From NCBI GenBank assembly GCA_034519525.1, contig JAXHOJ010000018.1:1-64000 (forward strand): a DNA stretch of 64,000 nucleotides, given 5' to 3'. The stretch is from Gemmobacter sp034519525. GTDB taxonomy: Bacteria > Pseudomonadota > Alphaproteobacteria > Rhodobacterales > Rhodobacteraceae. The notes beneath the pieces were generated by a model. The model saw only the letters and a list, made by a program, of their open reading frames with translations, did no database searches and had not been told where the DNA came from. This document shows positions 42,891 to 52,017 of this stretch, piece by piece (position 1 is the first letter of the stretch; every line of letters begins with the position of its first letter). Position numbers and translations under genes: made by a program.

Positions 42891-43994
42891 TCACTCTATC
42901 TTGGCAAGGCGCAGCACCAGCTCCACCAGCCGGTCGGTCGCATCGGGGCGGCCCTCGGCAAGTGCATTGGCAGCCATTTTCTGCGCGGCCTGCGGTTGCG
43001 AGAGCACGGCGGCCATTTGCGCGCTGAGCGCGGCGGGGTCAAGGGCGGATTCAGGGATGCTGATTGCGGCCCCTGCGGCAACCAGCCCGCGCGCATTGGC
43101 CGTCTGGTGGTCTGCGGCGGCAGCGGCAAAGGGAATGAAGATCGCGGGCCGTCCGATCACAGAGATATCCGCGATGGAGGATGCCCCCGAACGCGAGATC
43201 ACCAGCTGCGCCTCTGACAGGCGGCGCGGGATATCCGCGAAGAAGGGGGCGACCTCGGCCTCGATCCCGGCCACATGATAGGCGCTGGCCACGCGGTCCA
43301 GATCCTCGGCCCGGGCCTGTTGCGCTACGCGCAGATTGCGGCGGATCGCCTCGGGCAGCGCGGTCACGGCGGCGGGCACCACATCCGACAGGATGCGCGC
43401 CCCCTGGCTGCCGCCGATGACCACAAGGCTCATCGGATAATCGCCCGGCGGGATATAGGGCGCGGCGCCGCGTTCCAGCACCGCCGCCCGCACCGGATTG
43501 CCGGTATGGATGCCATCAACGCCTGCAGGCAGTGTGGTCGGCCAGGTGCCGCAGGCCACCAGATCGACACGCGGCGCGAAGATCTGGTTCACCCGGCCCA
43601 GCACGCCATTCTGTTCATGAATCATCCGGGGCAGACGCAGCAGCGTGGCCGCCGCCAGCGCCGGGATCGACGGATAGCCGCCAAAACCAACCACCGCCGC
43701 AGGCCGGTCGCGCCGCATGGCACGCATGGCCGACATCACACCCCCCGCAATGCGCAACGGCACCAGCGCCTTGGCGGCAATCCCGCCGCGCGCAAAGGTG
43801 GCCGAAGACACCTGCTCCACCGGCACCTGTTCGGGAAAGCCCCCGGCATAGCGCGCACCGCGGGCATCGGTGGACAGCTTCACCCGCCAGCCGCGGGCGA
43901 TCATCGCCTCGGCCAGCGCCTGCGCGGGGAACATATGCCCGCCGGTGCCCCCGGCAGCGATCAGCAGCAGGGGGGCGGAAGAGTTCTGAGCCAT
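42891..43994 (-). CDS. murG: Undecaprenyl-PP-MurNAc-pentapeptide GlcNAc transferase (MurG)
   Basis: A 367-residue GT-B glycosyltransferase completing lipid II at the inner leaflet. The N-terminal glycine loop is AAGGTGGHMFPAQALAE; the donor-binding region shows VVIGGSQGARILSDVVP and ISRSGASSIADISVIGRPAIFIPF. The frame is intact. It lies three bases after ftsW and three before murC, all in one minus-strand operon. Confidence 0.95.
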   Translation of the reverse strand: MAQNSSAPLLLIAAGGTGGHMFPAQALAEAMIARGWRVKLSTDARGARYAGGFPEQVPVEQVSSATFARGGIAAKALVPLRIAGGVMSAMRAMRRDRPAAVVGFGGYPSIPALAAATLLRLPRMIHEQNGVLGRVNQIFAPRVDLVACGTWPTTLPAGVDGIHTGNPVRAAVLERGAAPYIPPGDYPMSLVVIGGSQGARILSDVVPAAVTALPEAIRRNLRVAQQARAEDLDRVASAYHVAGIEAEVAPFFADIPRRLSEAQLVISRSGASSIADISVIGRPAIFIPFAAAAADHQTANARGLVAAGAAISIPESALDPAALSAQMAAVLSQPQAAQKMAANALAEGRPDATDRLVELVLRLAKIE

Positions 43995-43997
43995 GGA

Positions 43998-45164
43998 TCA
44001 GCGGCCCCGACGGAAGAGGATATCATGCAGCTCGCCCTGCGGACGGGTGCGGGTCAGCGCCAGCAGCATCCCCACGGTGATGCCCGCCGCGATGACGGAA
44101 GACCCGCCATAGCTGACGAAAGGCAGCGTCATGCCCTTGGCGGGCAGCAGCCGCACGGCCACCCCCATGTTGATCATCGCCTGCACGCCAAAGATGCAGG
44201 CCAGCCCGGCGCCTGCCAGCCGCACGAAGGGATCACGCTCCTTCATGAGGCGGAACAGCGACCGCACGACGATGGTGCCATACAGCCCAAGGATGCACAG
44301 CACCAGAATCAGCCCGTATTCCTCGGCGGCAACCGCGATGATGAAATCGGTATGGGCATCCGGCAGCGTCCATTTCACCTGCCCCTCGCCCACGCCCACG
44401 CCGAAGAACCCACCCTCCTGGATGGCATTCGTGGCATAGCCCAGCTGCGAGCGCGGGTCGATTTCCGGCGACAGGAACCCGTCGATGCGGCGGGCAAAGT
44501 GTTCGGAGGCGCTGTAAGCGAACATGCCCCCCGTGCCGATCAGGCCCAGAACGATGGCGATCAGGGTAAAGGGTGCGCCTGCGATGAAATAGACCACGCC
44601 CCAGCCGAACAGCACCAGCATGGATTGGCCGAAATCCGGCTGCGTCGCCAGAAAGCCCACCACGACCAACGCCACACCAAACGAAATCGCCTTGCCGGGC
44701 GGGGCATTGATTTCCTGGCTGGCCGCCATCAGCCAGGCCGTCAGCACGATGAAACCGGGTTTCAGAAACTCCGATGGCTGGAAAGAGGCAAAGCCCAGCG
44801 AATACCAGCGCACCGCGCCCTTGCCGAAATCGGTGCCCAGAAAGGGCAGGAAGGCGATGGCCACGAAGGAAATCGCAAACCCCACCACACCCAGCCGCCG
44901 GATGCTTTCGGGCGGCAGCATCGACACGCCCAGCATCACCGCGATGCCCATGCCGCCGAACACCGCCTGACGCTGCACATAATAGAACGGGTCCAGCCCG
45001 TTGCGCGATGCCAGCGGCACCGAAGCCGCCAGCCCCAGCAGGATGCCGATGCCAAACAGCACCAGAATCGCCGTCAGAGACCATTTGTCGATCGTGCGCC
45101 ACCAACGGGATACGACCGGTTCGGTCGCCCGCGCGGGCATGGAGCCATAGACCATCTCAGTCAT
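43998..45164 (-). CDS. ftsW: Cell division SEDS protein FtsW
   Basis: A 388-residue polytopic glycosyltransferase making septal peptidoglycan with FtsI. SEDS signatures: FQPSEFLKPGFIVLTAWLMA, GFLATQPDFGQSMLVLFGW (catalytic Asp in QPDFGQ) and MTLPFVSYGGSSVIAAG. Ten helices are visible. It opens a ftsW-murG-murC-DUF2484 operon and is divergent from murD, unlike the usual all-one-direction dcw cluster. Confidence 0.95.
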   Translation of the reverse strand: MTEMVYGSMPARATEPVVSRWWRTIDKWSLTAILVLFGIGILLGLAASVPLASRNGLDPFYYVQRQAVFGGMGIAVMLGVSMLPPESIRRLGVVGFAISFVAIAFLPFLGTDFGKGAVRWYSLGFASFQPSEFLKPGFIVLTAWLMAASQEINAPPGKAISFGVALVVVGFLATQPDFGQSMLVLFGWGVVYFIAGAPFTLIAIVLGLIGTGGMFAYSASEHFARRIDGFLSPEIDPRSQLGYATNAIQEGGFFGVGVGEGQVKWTLPDAHTDFIIAVAAEEYGLILVLCILGLYGTIVVRSLFRLMKERDPFVRLAGAGLACIFGVQAMINMGVAVRLLPAKGMTLPFVSYGGSSVIAAGITVGMLLALTRTRPQGELHDILFRRGR

Positions 45165-45611
45165 GGGAACCGCCTGATTGTGCTGCTTGCCTGCTTCTGC
45201 CCGGTGTAACCCCGGTTCTGAAGATCAGCTTAGCGGCAAACGGGCTGCCTTGCCAGTAGAAACAAGGCCTGCCCGGCAGGCACCCGCCCGGGCAAGCCCC
45301 CTCTCCCGCCCCGGCCCCCTGCGGGCCGCAGCGGGCTCTTTGCGCATGTGGAAAGGCACAAAGCGGCAAAGTCATCCGGAAATGGCGACAGGCGCGCCGT
45401 TTTGCCATCTCCGCAAACCTTCTGCACCTTGCTCCTTTCCAAATACTCATGCGACGCGGATGCCCCGCCACGCGATCCGGCAGAAGCGCTGACCCCTCCC
45501 CCTGCCAGGGGGAGGGTTGGGGAGGGGGTGCTGCGGCTGCGGCTGGCAACGGGGGCTTTTCCACCGGGGCTGCATCCCCTATCCCTGCAGGCAACAGAAT
45601 GGGGTGAACAG
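45165..45611. other. 447-bp gap between divergent ftsW and murD with a dispersed repeat
   Basis: No gene is supportable. The gap holds a 37-bp element (45493-45529) identical to 22474-22510, several short GC-rich inverted repeats, and low-complexity runs. It coincides with the orientation switch between murD and ftsW, so it may mark a rearrangement breakpoint. Confidence 0.55.
45493..45529 (+). repeat. 37-bp dispersed intergenic element
   Basis: CCCCTCCCCCTGCCAGGGGG followed by AGGGTTGGGGAGGGGGT. It is identical to 22474-22510 and to the reverse complement of 22162-22198. It forms a strong hairpin around CCCCCTGCCAGGGGG and is a repeat typical of many proteobacterial intergenic regions. Confidence 0.75.
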
Positions 45612-47012
45612 ATGATTCCGGTTCAGGGGTTCGACGGGCGCAAGGTGGCGGTGCTGGGGCTGGGCCGATCGGGGCTGGCCACGGCGCGGGCGCTGCAGGC
45701 AGGCGGGGCAGAGCCGCTGGTCTGGGATGACAGCGCCGAAGCGCGCGCCAAGGCCGAGGCCGAGGGCTTCACCTGTACTGATCTGATGAAGCAGGGCGCG
45801 TTTGACGGCGTGGCCTGTCTGGTCACCTCGCCCGGGATTCCGCATCTTTACCCCACGCCCAACAAGGTGATCGCCCGCGCGCTGGATCTGGGCATCCCGG
45901 TGGATAATGACATCGGCCTGTTCTTCCGCAGTTTCGGCGCCGCCGACTGGGCCGAACTGGACACGCCGCCCAAGGTGATCTGTGTCACCGGATCGAACGG
46001 CAAATCCACTACGACGGCGCTGATCCATCACATCCTGCAGGTCGCCGGGCGGCCCACGCAGATGGCGGGCAATATCGGCCGGGGCGTGCTGGACATCGAC
46101 CCGCCGCAGGAAGGCGAAGTGGTGGTGCTGGAGCTTTCCAGCTATCAGACAGAACTCGCCCGCGCGCTGACGCCGGATGTGGTGGTCTTCACCAATCTCT
46201 CGCCCGATCATCTGGACCGGCATAATGGCATGGGCGGCTATTTCGCCGCCAAGCGCCGCCTGTTTGCCGAAGGCGGCCCCGACCGCTGCGTGGTGGGGGT
46301 GGATGAAACCGAAGGCAAATTTCTGGCAGGCCAGCTGGCGCAGGGGCCAGAGGATGACCGGGTGATCCGCATCTCCTCAGGGACCAAGCTCGAAGGTTTC
46401 GGCTGGTCGGTCTTTGCCCGCAAGGGCTTTCTGGCCGAATGGCGCCGCGGGCGGCAGATGGCCTCGATCGACCTGCGCGGGGTGGCGGGCCTGCCCGGCG
46501 CGCATAACCACCAGAATGCCTGCGCCGCCTATGCCGCCTGCCGGGCCTTGGGGCTGGCGCCCAAGCTGATCGAAGGCGCCTTTCATTCCTTCGCGGGCCT
46601 GCCGCACCGCAGCCAGCTGGTGGGCGAACGGGGCGGCGTGCGCTTCATCAACGACAGCAAGGCCACCAATGTGGATTCGGCGGCCAAGGCCCTGCAGGCC
46701 TTCCCGAAAATCCGCTGGATCGCCGGTGGCATGGGCAAGGATGGCGGCATCGTCGCGCTGGAGCCGTTCCTTGGCTCGGTGGTGAAGGCCTATCTCATCG
46801 GCTTTTCCGCCCGCGATTTCGCGCTGCAGCTGGGCGCCACGCCCTATGTGATTGCCGAAACCATGGAACAGGCGGTGGCGCAGGCCGCGGCCGAGGCCGA
46901 ACCGGGCGAGGTTGTGCTGCTGGCCCCGGCCGCCGCCAGTTTTGACCAATATCCCAATTTCGAAAAGCGGGGCGAGGATTTCACGGCGCGGGTGCAGGCC
47001 CTGCTGGCCTGA
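45612..47012 (+). CDS. murD: UDP-N-acetylmuramoyl-L-alanine--D-glutamate ligase (MurD)
   Basis: A 466-residue ligase adding D-Glu in peptidoglycan precursor synthesis. The N-terminal motif is AVLGLGRSGLATARAL; the ATP loop is VTGSNGKSTTTALI; LELSSYQTELA, FTNLSPDHLDRH and FINDSKATNVDSAAKAL are MurD-specific. I placed the start at 45612. It is plus-strand, divergent from ftsW, and converges with the RpiR gene whose end touches its stop. Confidence 0.95.
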   Translation: MIPVQGFDGRKVAVLGLGRSGLATARALQAGGAEPLVWDDSAEARAKAEAEGFTCTDLMKQGAFDGVACLVTSPGIPHLYPTPNKVIARALDLGIPVDNDIGLFFRSFGAADWAELDTPPKVICVTGSNGKSTTTALIHHILQVAGRPTQMAGNIGRGVLDIDPPQEGEVVVLELSSYQTELARALTPDVVVFTNLSPDHLDRHNGMGGYFAAKRRLFAEGGPDRCVVGVDETEGKFLAGQLAQGPEDDRVIRISSGTKLEGFGWSVFARKGFLAEWRRGRQMASIDLRGVAGLPGAHNHQNACAAYAACRALGLAPKLIEGAFHSFAGLPHRSQLVGERGGVRFINDSKATNVDSAAKALQAFPKIRWIAGGMGKDGGIVALEPFLGSVVKAYLIGFSARDFALQLGATPYVIAETMEQAVAQAAAEAEPGEVVLLAPAAASFDQYPNFEKRGEDFTARVQALLA

Positions 47013-47882
47013 TTACCGCATCCGGCGGAAAAAGCGTGACCGGTCATACAGCTGTTCCAGCCGTTTCAGGCGGCTTTCCGTCCGCTCCCATGTCAGCGTC
47101 TGCACCGAGGCCAGCAGGGTTTCCACCAGAACGGTGATGGAAACCGTGCTGTCCCAGGCGCTTGGCGCCTCGATATGGCACGACAGGGTATGGCGGGCGT
47201 GCTGGGCGGCAGGCGAAACCCAGCGGTCGGTAATCAGCACCACCTCTGCCCCCTGCTCCACTGCCAGTTCGACCAGTTGCAGCACGGTGTTTTCATACCG
47301 CCGGATGTCGAACACCAGCAGCACATCGCCGCGCTTCATGTCCAGCAGGGCGGGCGGCCAGGTGTTCGACAGCCCCGACAGCAGCGTGACCGAGGGGCGC
47401 ACCACCTTCATCAGCGTCACAAAGTAATCGGCAAGCGCATGGGTGATGCGCCCGCCCATGGCATAAACCGCGCGGTCCGGGTCGGCCAGCAGCGCCGCTG
47501 CGGCATCGAATTCGGCATGGTCGATCTGCCCCAGCGTCGCCTGCAGGTTCGACACCACCGCATCGGCAAAGCGGTTCAGGATATGGGTATCGGGCACGCC
47601 GCCCGCCCAGCGATCATGCTTGGCGATGGGCGACAGCAGCATGGCCTCCACCTCGCCCCGCAGGGCAGATTGGTAATCGGGATAGCCCTTGTAGCCCAGC
47701 TTCTGGCACAGCCGCACCACGGTGGGGGTCGAAACTTCAGCCGCCTTGGCCAGCGCGGTGATCGAGCCCAGCGCGGCCACCGGATAGTTTCTCAGGATAT
47801 GTGTTGCCAGCTGCCGTTCAGCACGGGTCAGATCAGGCAGCGCGCGGCGCATCCCGTCTTCGATGCTGATTTCGGCATCCAT
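47013..47882 (-). CDS. MurR/RpiR family transcriptional regulator
   Basis: A 289-residue regulator with an N-terminal HTH of the RpiR type (LTRAERQLATHILRNYPVAALGSITALAKAAEVSTPTVVRLCQKLGYKGYPDYQ) and a C-terminal SIS domain (VYAMGGRITHALADYFV; GDVLLVFDIRRYENTVLQLVELAVEQGAEVVLITD). I started at 47882. It is divergent from the catabolic cluster beginning with the FGase-family gene and is the obvious candidate regulator for it. A near-perfect inverted repeat in the gap is its likely operator. Confidence 0.9.
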   Translation of the reverse strand: MDAEISIEDGMRRALPDLTRAERQLATHILRNYPVAALGSITALAKAAEVSTPTVVRLCQKLGYKGYPDYQSALRGEVEAMLLSPIAKHDRWAGGVPDTHILNRFADAVVSNLQATLGQIDHAEFDAAAALLADPDRAVYAMGGRITHALADYFVTLMKVVRPSVTLLSGLSNTWPPALLDMKRGDVLLVFDIRRYENTVLQLVELAVEQGAEVVLITDRWVSPAAQHARHTLSCHIEAPSAWDSTVSITVLVETLLASVQTLTWERTESRLKRLEQLYDRSRFFRRMR

Positions 47883-47942
47883 CGCGCTCTCCTGCCCTGT
47901 TGCGTGCAACCATTCTGCACCCGTTTGGAAAACTTTGTAACA

Positions 47943-47965
47943 GAAAATTTCCTAAAGAAATATTC
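47943..47965. promoter_or_regulatory. Candidate RpiR operator in the divergent promoter region
   Basis: GAAAATTTC-CTAAA-GAAATATTC: nine-base arms matching at eight of nine positions around five bases. A TTGACA (47967-47972) follows at once on the plus strand, so a bound regulator would cover the -35 of the catabolic cluster. Confidence 0.5.
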
Positions 47966-48024
47966 TTGACAGAGGCAGGCTGCGCAGAGGACGCTGAGGC
48001 CGACAACAGGGAAGACTCGCAGCA

Positions 48025-48810
48025 ATGACTGCACGGATATCAGACAGCGCCGGGCCATTTGCGCCCGTCATCGAGGCTTGGGGCGACGCGGCAGAGGTGA
48101 TCCTTGTCTGCGAACATGCCAGCAATGCCTTTCCACAGCCCTGGGGTGATCTGGGGCTGACGGCCGACCAGCAACGCGCCCATATCGCCTGGGATCCGGG
48201 TGCGCTTGGGCTGATGCGCGGGCTGGCACAACGGCTGCGCGCAACCTGCATCCATGCCACGGTCAGCCGCCTGATCTATGATTGCAACCGCGCCCCACAC
48301 ATGCCCGGCGCAATGCCCGCCGTATCCGAACTGCACAGCGTGCCGGGCAATGCAGCCCTGACACTGGCCGCACGGGCAGAACGGATGGCGGCCGTGTATC
48401 TGCCGTTTCACACCGCCCTGCACCGCCTGATCGCAGACAGCCTTGCCCAGGGCAAACGCCCGGCGGTCATCACCATTCACAGCTTTACGCCTGTCTATTT
48501 CGGGCAGCCGCGCAGCGTGGAATTCGGCGTGATCCATGATGCCGACACCCGGCTGGCCGAGGCCATTCTGGCCGAAGCGCAGGTGCAGACCGGCCTGACA
48601 AGCCACCTGAACGCCCCCTATTCCGCCGCCGATGACGTGACCCATACCCTGCGGCTGCAGGCCACACCTTACGGATTGCTGAATGTCATGCTGGAAATCC
48701 GCAACGACCTGATTGCGACGCCCGCCGCCGAAGAGGCGATGGCCGCGCAACTGGCCCCGGTGATCGCCGCCGCGCTGGCGCGCTGTCATGCTCCGGCGGA
48801 GGCTGCGTGA
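48025..48810 (+). CDS. N-formylglutamate amidohydrolase family protein
   Basis: A 261-residue zinc hydrolase of the FGase (HutG-like) family. Family features: VCEHASNAFP near the N terminus, the HVS-type stretch HATVSRLIYDCNRAPH, and IHSFTPVYFG. Classical members release formate from N-formylglutamate. Here no histidine-utilisation genes are near; instead it heads a TRAP transporter/glutamine-synthetase-like cluster, so it may cleave another N-substituted glutamate. Its stop overlaps the next ATG by one base (TGATG). Confidence 0.85.
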   Translation: MTARISDSAGPFAPVIEAWGDAAEVILVCEHASNAFPQPWGDLGLTADQQRAHIAWDPGALGLMRGLAQRLRATCIHATVSRLIYDCNRAPHMPGAMPAVSELHSVPGNAALTLAARAERMAAVYLPFHTALHRLIADSLAQGKRPAVITIHSFTPVYFGQPRSVEFGVIHDADTRLAEAILAEAQVQTGLTSHLNAPYSAADDVTHTLRLQATPYGLLNVMLEIRNDLIATPAAEEAMAAQLAPVIAAALARCHAPAEAA

Positions 48811-49367
48811 TGCCGGGATGGAGCATTGCCTTCGTCCGCGGCGTCGACCGGCTGAATTACGGCGTCGGCCGCTTTGCCATGTATCTGCTGTTCGTGCTGA
48901 TGGGCATCCTGATGTGGTCCACCATCGCCAAGGCCGCGCTGACGCCCTCGCTCTGGACGCTGGAAATGGCGCAATTCGCCATGGTGGCCTATTACATCCT
49001 GGGCGGGCCCTATTCGATGCAGCTGGGCAGCCATGTGCGCATGGATCTGGCCTATGCCAGGTGGAGCGACCGGCAGAAAGCGCTGGTTGATGCCTTCACC
49101 GTGCTGGCGCTGATCTTCTATCTGGCCATCATGATCTGGGGGGCCTGGGATAGCCTCGTCTATTCGCTGGGCGTCAAATGGACAGATCCGGGGCTGTTCG
49201 GCCTCAGCTGGCCGCAGGTCGGGCGTCTGGAACGTTCGCCCACCGCCTGGCGGCCCTATCTCTGGCCGATCAAGACGATCATGGTGTTCGGCTTCTTCCT
49301 GATGCTGCTGCAGGCCACGGCCTATCTGATCCGCGACATTGCCACCTTGCGCGGGGAGAATATCTGA
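48810..49367 (+). CDS. TRAP transporter small permease (DctQ-like)
   Basis: A 185-residue membrane protein with four helices (about 22-42, 53-73, 93-115 and 148-172), the small integral subunit of a TRAP uptake system. GSHVRMDLAYARWSDRQKALVDAF is the characteristic loop. It overlaps the FGase-family stop and the large permease start (TGATG each time), giving tight coupling. The unusual 30-residue loop before the last helix (GLFGLSWPQVGRLERSPTAW) resembles mannitol/chloroaromatic-type TRAP small subunits. Confidence 0.88.
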   Translation: MPGWSIAFVRGVDRLNYGVGRFAMYLLFVLMGILMWSTIAKAALTPSLWTLEMAQFAMVAYYILGGPYSMQLGSHVRMDLAYARWSDRQKALVDAFTVLALIFYLAIMIWGAWDSLVYSLGVKWTDPGLFGLSWPQVGRLERSPTAWRPYLWPIKTIMVFGFFLMLLQATAYLIRDIATLRGENI

Positions 49368-50710
49368 TGCCGCAGGAAATGATTGCCCTGCTGATGTTCT
49401 CGACCATGCTGCTGATGATGATCACCGGGCAGCGGGTGTTCGGGGTCATCGGCTTTGTCGCCGTGGTGGCCTCGCTGTCACTCTGGGGCACCGGGTCGCA
49501 TACCATGGGTTTTTCAGCGGCGATGAAGCTGATGAAATGGTATCCGATGCTGACGCTGCCGATGTTCGTCTTCATGGGCTATGTCATGAGCGAGACGCGG
49601 CTGGCCGAAGACCTGTACAAGATGTTCCACGTCTGGTTCGGCCCGGTGCCAGGCGGCCTGGCCATCGGCACGATCCTTCTGATGGTGCTGATTTCCGCGA
49701 TGAACGGGCTTTCGGTGGCGGGCATGGCCATCGGATCGACGATTGCTTTGCCCGAACTTCTGCGCCGGGGTTATGACAAGAAGATGGTCACCGGCGTCAT
49801 TCAGGCCGGGTCAAGCCTGGGAATCCTGATCCCGCCTTCGGTGGTGCTGGTGCTGTATTCCATGATCGCCCGCGCCCCGGTATCGGAACTGTGGCTGGCA
49901 GGTATCGTGCCCGGCCTGCTGATGGCCGCAATCTTCATCGCCTATATCGTGATCCGCTGCCGCCTGCAGCCAACGCTTGGCCCGGCGCTGACGGCAGAAG
50001 AACGCGCCACGATCCCACCGGGTGAAAAGTGGCGCCTGCTGGGGGCCGGCGTGCTGCCGCTGGCAATCTTTGCCGCGATGATGGTGCCCTTCGTCTATGG
50101 CTACACTTCGCTCGTCGAGGCTTCGGTGATCGGCGTCGCCGCCACCGTGCTGGCCGCCGTCATCAAGCGCCGCTTCACCCGCGCGGTGTTCGAAGTCGCC
50201 ACGCGCGACACGCTGGCGATTTCTTGCATGTTCATGTGGATCATCCTCGCCGCGCTCAGCTTTGGCGCGGTGTTCGATGGGCTGGGCGCGGTCAAGGCGA
50301 TCGAGGGGCTGTTCGTGCAGGACATGGGGCTTTCGCCCTGGACGATCCTGATCCTGATGCAGCTGTCGTTCCTCATCATGGGCATGTTTCTGGATGATAC
50401 CGCGATGCTGGTCATTGTGGCGCCGCTTTATGTGCCGCTGGTCGCCACGCTGGATCTGGGCATCCCGCAGGGGCAGGTGCTGGTCTGGTATGGCGTGCTT
50501 TACACCATGACCTGCCAGATCGCCTATCTCACGCCGCCCTTCGGCTATAACCTGTTCCTGATGCGGGCCTTTGCCCCACGCGAAATCACCATGGGCGACA
50601 TCTACAGCTCGGTCACGCCCTTCGTGCTGATCATGGCCGTGGCGCTGGTTCTGGTGATGGTCTTTCCGCAACTGGCGCTTTGGCTGCCCGGTGCGATCTA
50701 TTCCAAATGA
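49367..50710 (+). CDS. TRAP transporter large permease (DctM-like)
   Basis: A 447-residue protein with about 12 helices, the ion-coupled translocation subunit. Family features: MITGQRVFGVIGFVA, MLTLPMFVFMGYVMSE, AMNGLSVAGMAIGSTIALPELLRRGYDK, IQAGSSLGILIPPSVVLVLYS and the later FLDDTAMLVIVAPLYVPL. The start at 49367 shares one base with the dctQ stop. Frame intact. Confidence 0.93.
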   Translation: MPQEMIALLMFSTMLLMMITGQRVFGVIGFVAVVASLSLWGTGSHTMGFSAAMKLMKWYPMLTLPMFVFMGYVMSETRLAEDLYKMFHVWFGPVPGGLAIGTILLMVLISAMNGLSVAGMAIGSTIALPELLRRGYDKKMVTGVIQAGSSLGILIPPSVVLVLYSMIARAPVSELWLAGIVPGLLMAAIFIAYIVIRCRLQPTLGPALTAEERATIPPGEKWRLLGAGVLPLAIFAAMMVPFVYGYTSLVEASVIGVAATVLAAVIKRRFTRAVFEVATRDTLAISCMFMWIILAALSFGAVFDGLGAVKAIEGLFVQDMGLSPWTILILMQLSFLIMGMFLDDTAMLVIVAPLYVPLVATLDLGIPQGQVLVWYGVLYTMTCQIAYLTPPFGYNLFLMRAFAPREITMGDIYSSVTPFVLIMAVALVLVMVFPQLALWLPGAIYSK

Positions 50711-50765
50711 CAGCGCGAGGGGCGGACGAACCGCCCCCGCACCCTTATTCCAACGGAGGTTCACG

Positions 50766-51803
50766 ATGACGACGACAAGACGGAAGTTCCTGGCCACCGG
50801 CACCCTTGGCGGCGCCGCCGCCCTTGCAGCCCCCGCCGTGGTGCGGGCACAGGCGCCGATCAAATGGCGGATGCAGACCTATGCCGGTGCAGCACTTGGC
50901 GAACAGGTGGTGAAACCCGCCATCGAGGCCTTTAACCAGATTGCCCAGGGCCAGATGGAGATCGAGCTGTTCTATGCCGATCAGATCGTCCCCACGGGCG
51001 AGCTGTTCCAGGCCTTGCAGGCCGGCACCATCGACTGCGTGCAGTCGGATGACGACAGCATGGCCTCGCCCACCGAAGTCACGGTGTTCGGCGGCTATTT
51101 CCCGCTGGCGCTGCGCTATTCGCTGGATGTGCCCGCGCTGTTCACCAAATACGGGCTGAAGCAGATCTGGGAAGACGAATATGCCGCCGTCGGCGTCAAG
51201 CATATCTCGGCCGGATCGTGGGATCCCTGCCATTTCTCGACCAAAGACCCGATCAACAGCCTTGCCGATCTGCAGGGCAAGCGGGTCTTCACCTTCCCCA
51301 CCGCCGGCCGCTTCCTGACACAGTTCGGCGTCGTGCCGGTCACCCTGCCGTGGGAAGACATCGAAGTGGCGATGCAGACGGGCGAGCTGGACGGCATCGC
51401 CTGGTCTGGCATCACCGAGGTCTACACCGTCGGCTGGTCCAACGTGACCAACTACTTCCTCACCAACAACATCTCCGGCGCCTGGATCGGGCATTTCTTC
51501 GCCAATATGGATCGCTGGAATGCCCTGCCCCCGCATCTGCAAAAGCTGCTGGAAGTGTGTTTCGAACAATCGCACTACTATCGCCAGCACTGGTACTGGG
51601 CAGGCGAGGCCGATCTGCGCATCAACGGCGGCAAGCTGAAGCTGACCACGATCCCGGCTGACGAATGGAAGACCGTGGAAGATGCCGCCGTGAAGTTCTG
51701 GGATGAAATCGCCACCGAAAGCGAGGTGAAGGCCAAGGTGGTCGAGATCATCAAGAAGTATAACGACACCATGGTTCAGGCAGGCCCGCCCTACCGCTAC
51801 TGA
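50766..51803 (+). CDS. TRAP transporter solute-binding protein (DctP-like), Tat-exported
   Basis: A 345-residue periplasmic receptor. The N terminus TTTRRKFLATGTLGGAAAL is a twin-arginine signal, cleaved near VRAQ-APIK. The fold features ALGEQVVKPAIEAFNQIAQGQM, GELFQALQAGTIDCVQ and PWEDIEVAMQTGELDGIAWSG are typical of the alpha-keto acid/mannitol type DctP group with a Tat signal. A GGAGG site lies eight bases upstream of the ATG. The ligand is unknown; neighbours suggest an amine or amino alcohol. Confidence 0.92.
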   Translation: MTTTRRKFLATGTLGGAAALAAPAVVRAQAPIKWRMQTYAGAALGEQVVKPAIEAFNQIAQGQMEIELFYADQIVPTGELFQALQAGTIDCVQSDDDSMASPTEVTVFGGYFPLALRYSLDVPALFTKYGLKQIWEDEYAAVGVKHISAGSWDPCHFSTKDPINSLADLQGKRVFTFPTAGRFLTQFGVVPVTLPWEDIEVAMQTGELDGIAWSGITEVYTVGWSNVTNYFLTNNISGAWIGHFFANMDRWNALPPHLQKLLEVCFEQSHYYRQHWYWAGEADLRINGGKLKLTTIPADEWKTVEDAAVKFWDEIATESEVKAKVVEIIKKYNDTMVQAGPPYRY

Positions 51804-52017
51804 TCCTTCGGGGCGCGCAGGCCGATTGCGCGCCCCTCACTTCACAGATATGATCAAATTCTGGCCGCTGCCTGCGGCCAAGGGAGATGGAAGATGGCCA
51901 CAAGGATGATGCCGGGGGCAACGCGCCCCTGCTGCTGGCCCAGAAAGCCCGAGTTCGGAGGCGGCGCCGCCAGTGCCTGCCCGAACCCTTCCCCTTCCCT
52001 TTGACAGAGAGGCACCC

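Noticed and set aside
43275..45209. 644-codon plus-strand frame opposite murG and ftsW
   Set aside because: Shadow of two clearly conserved minus-strand genes.
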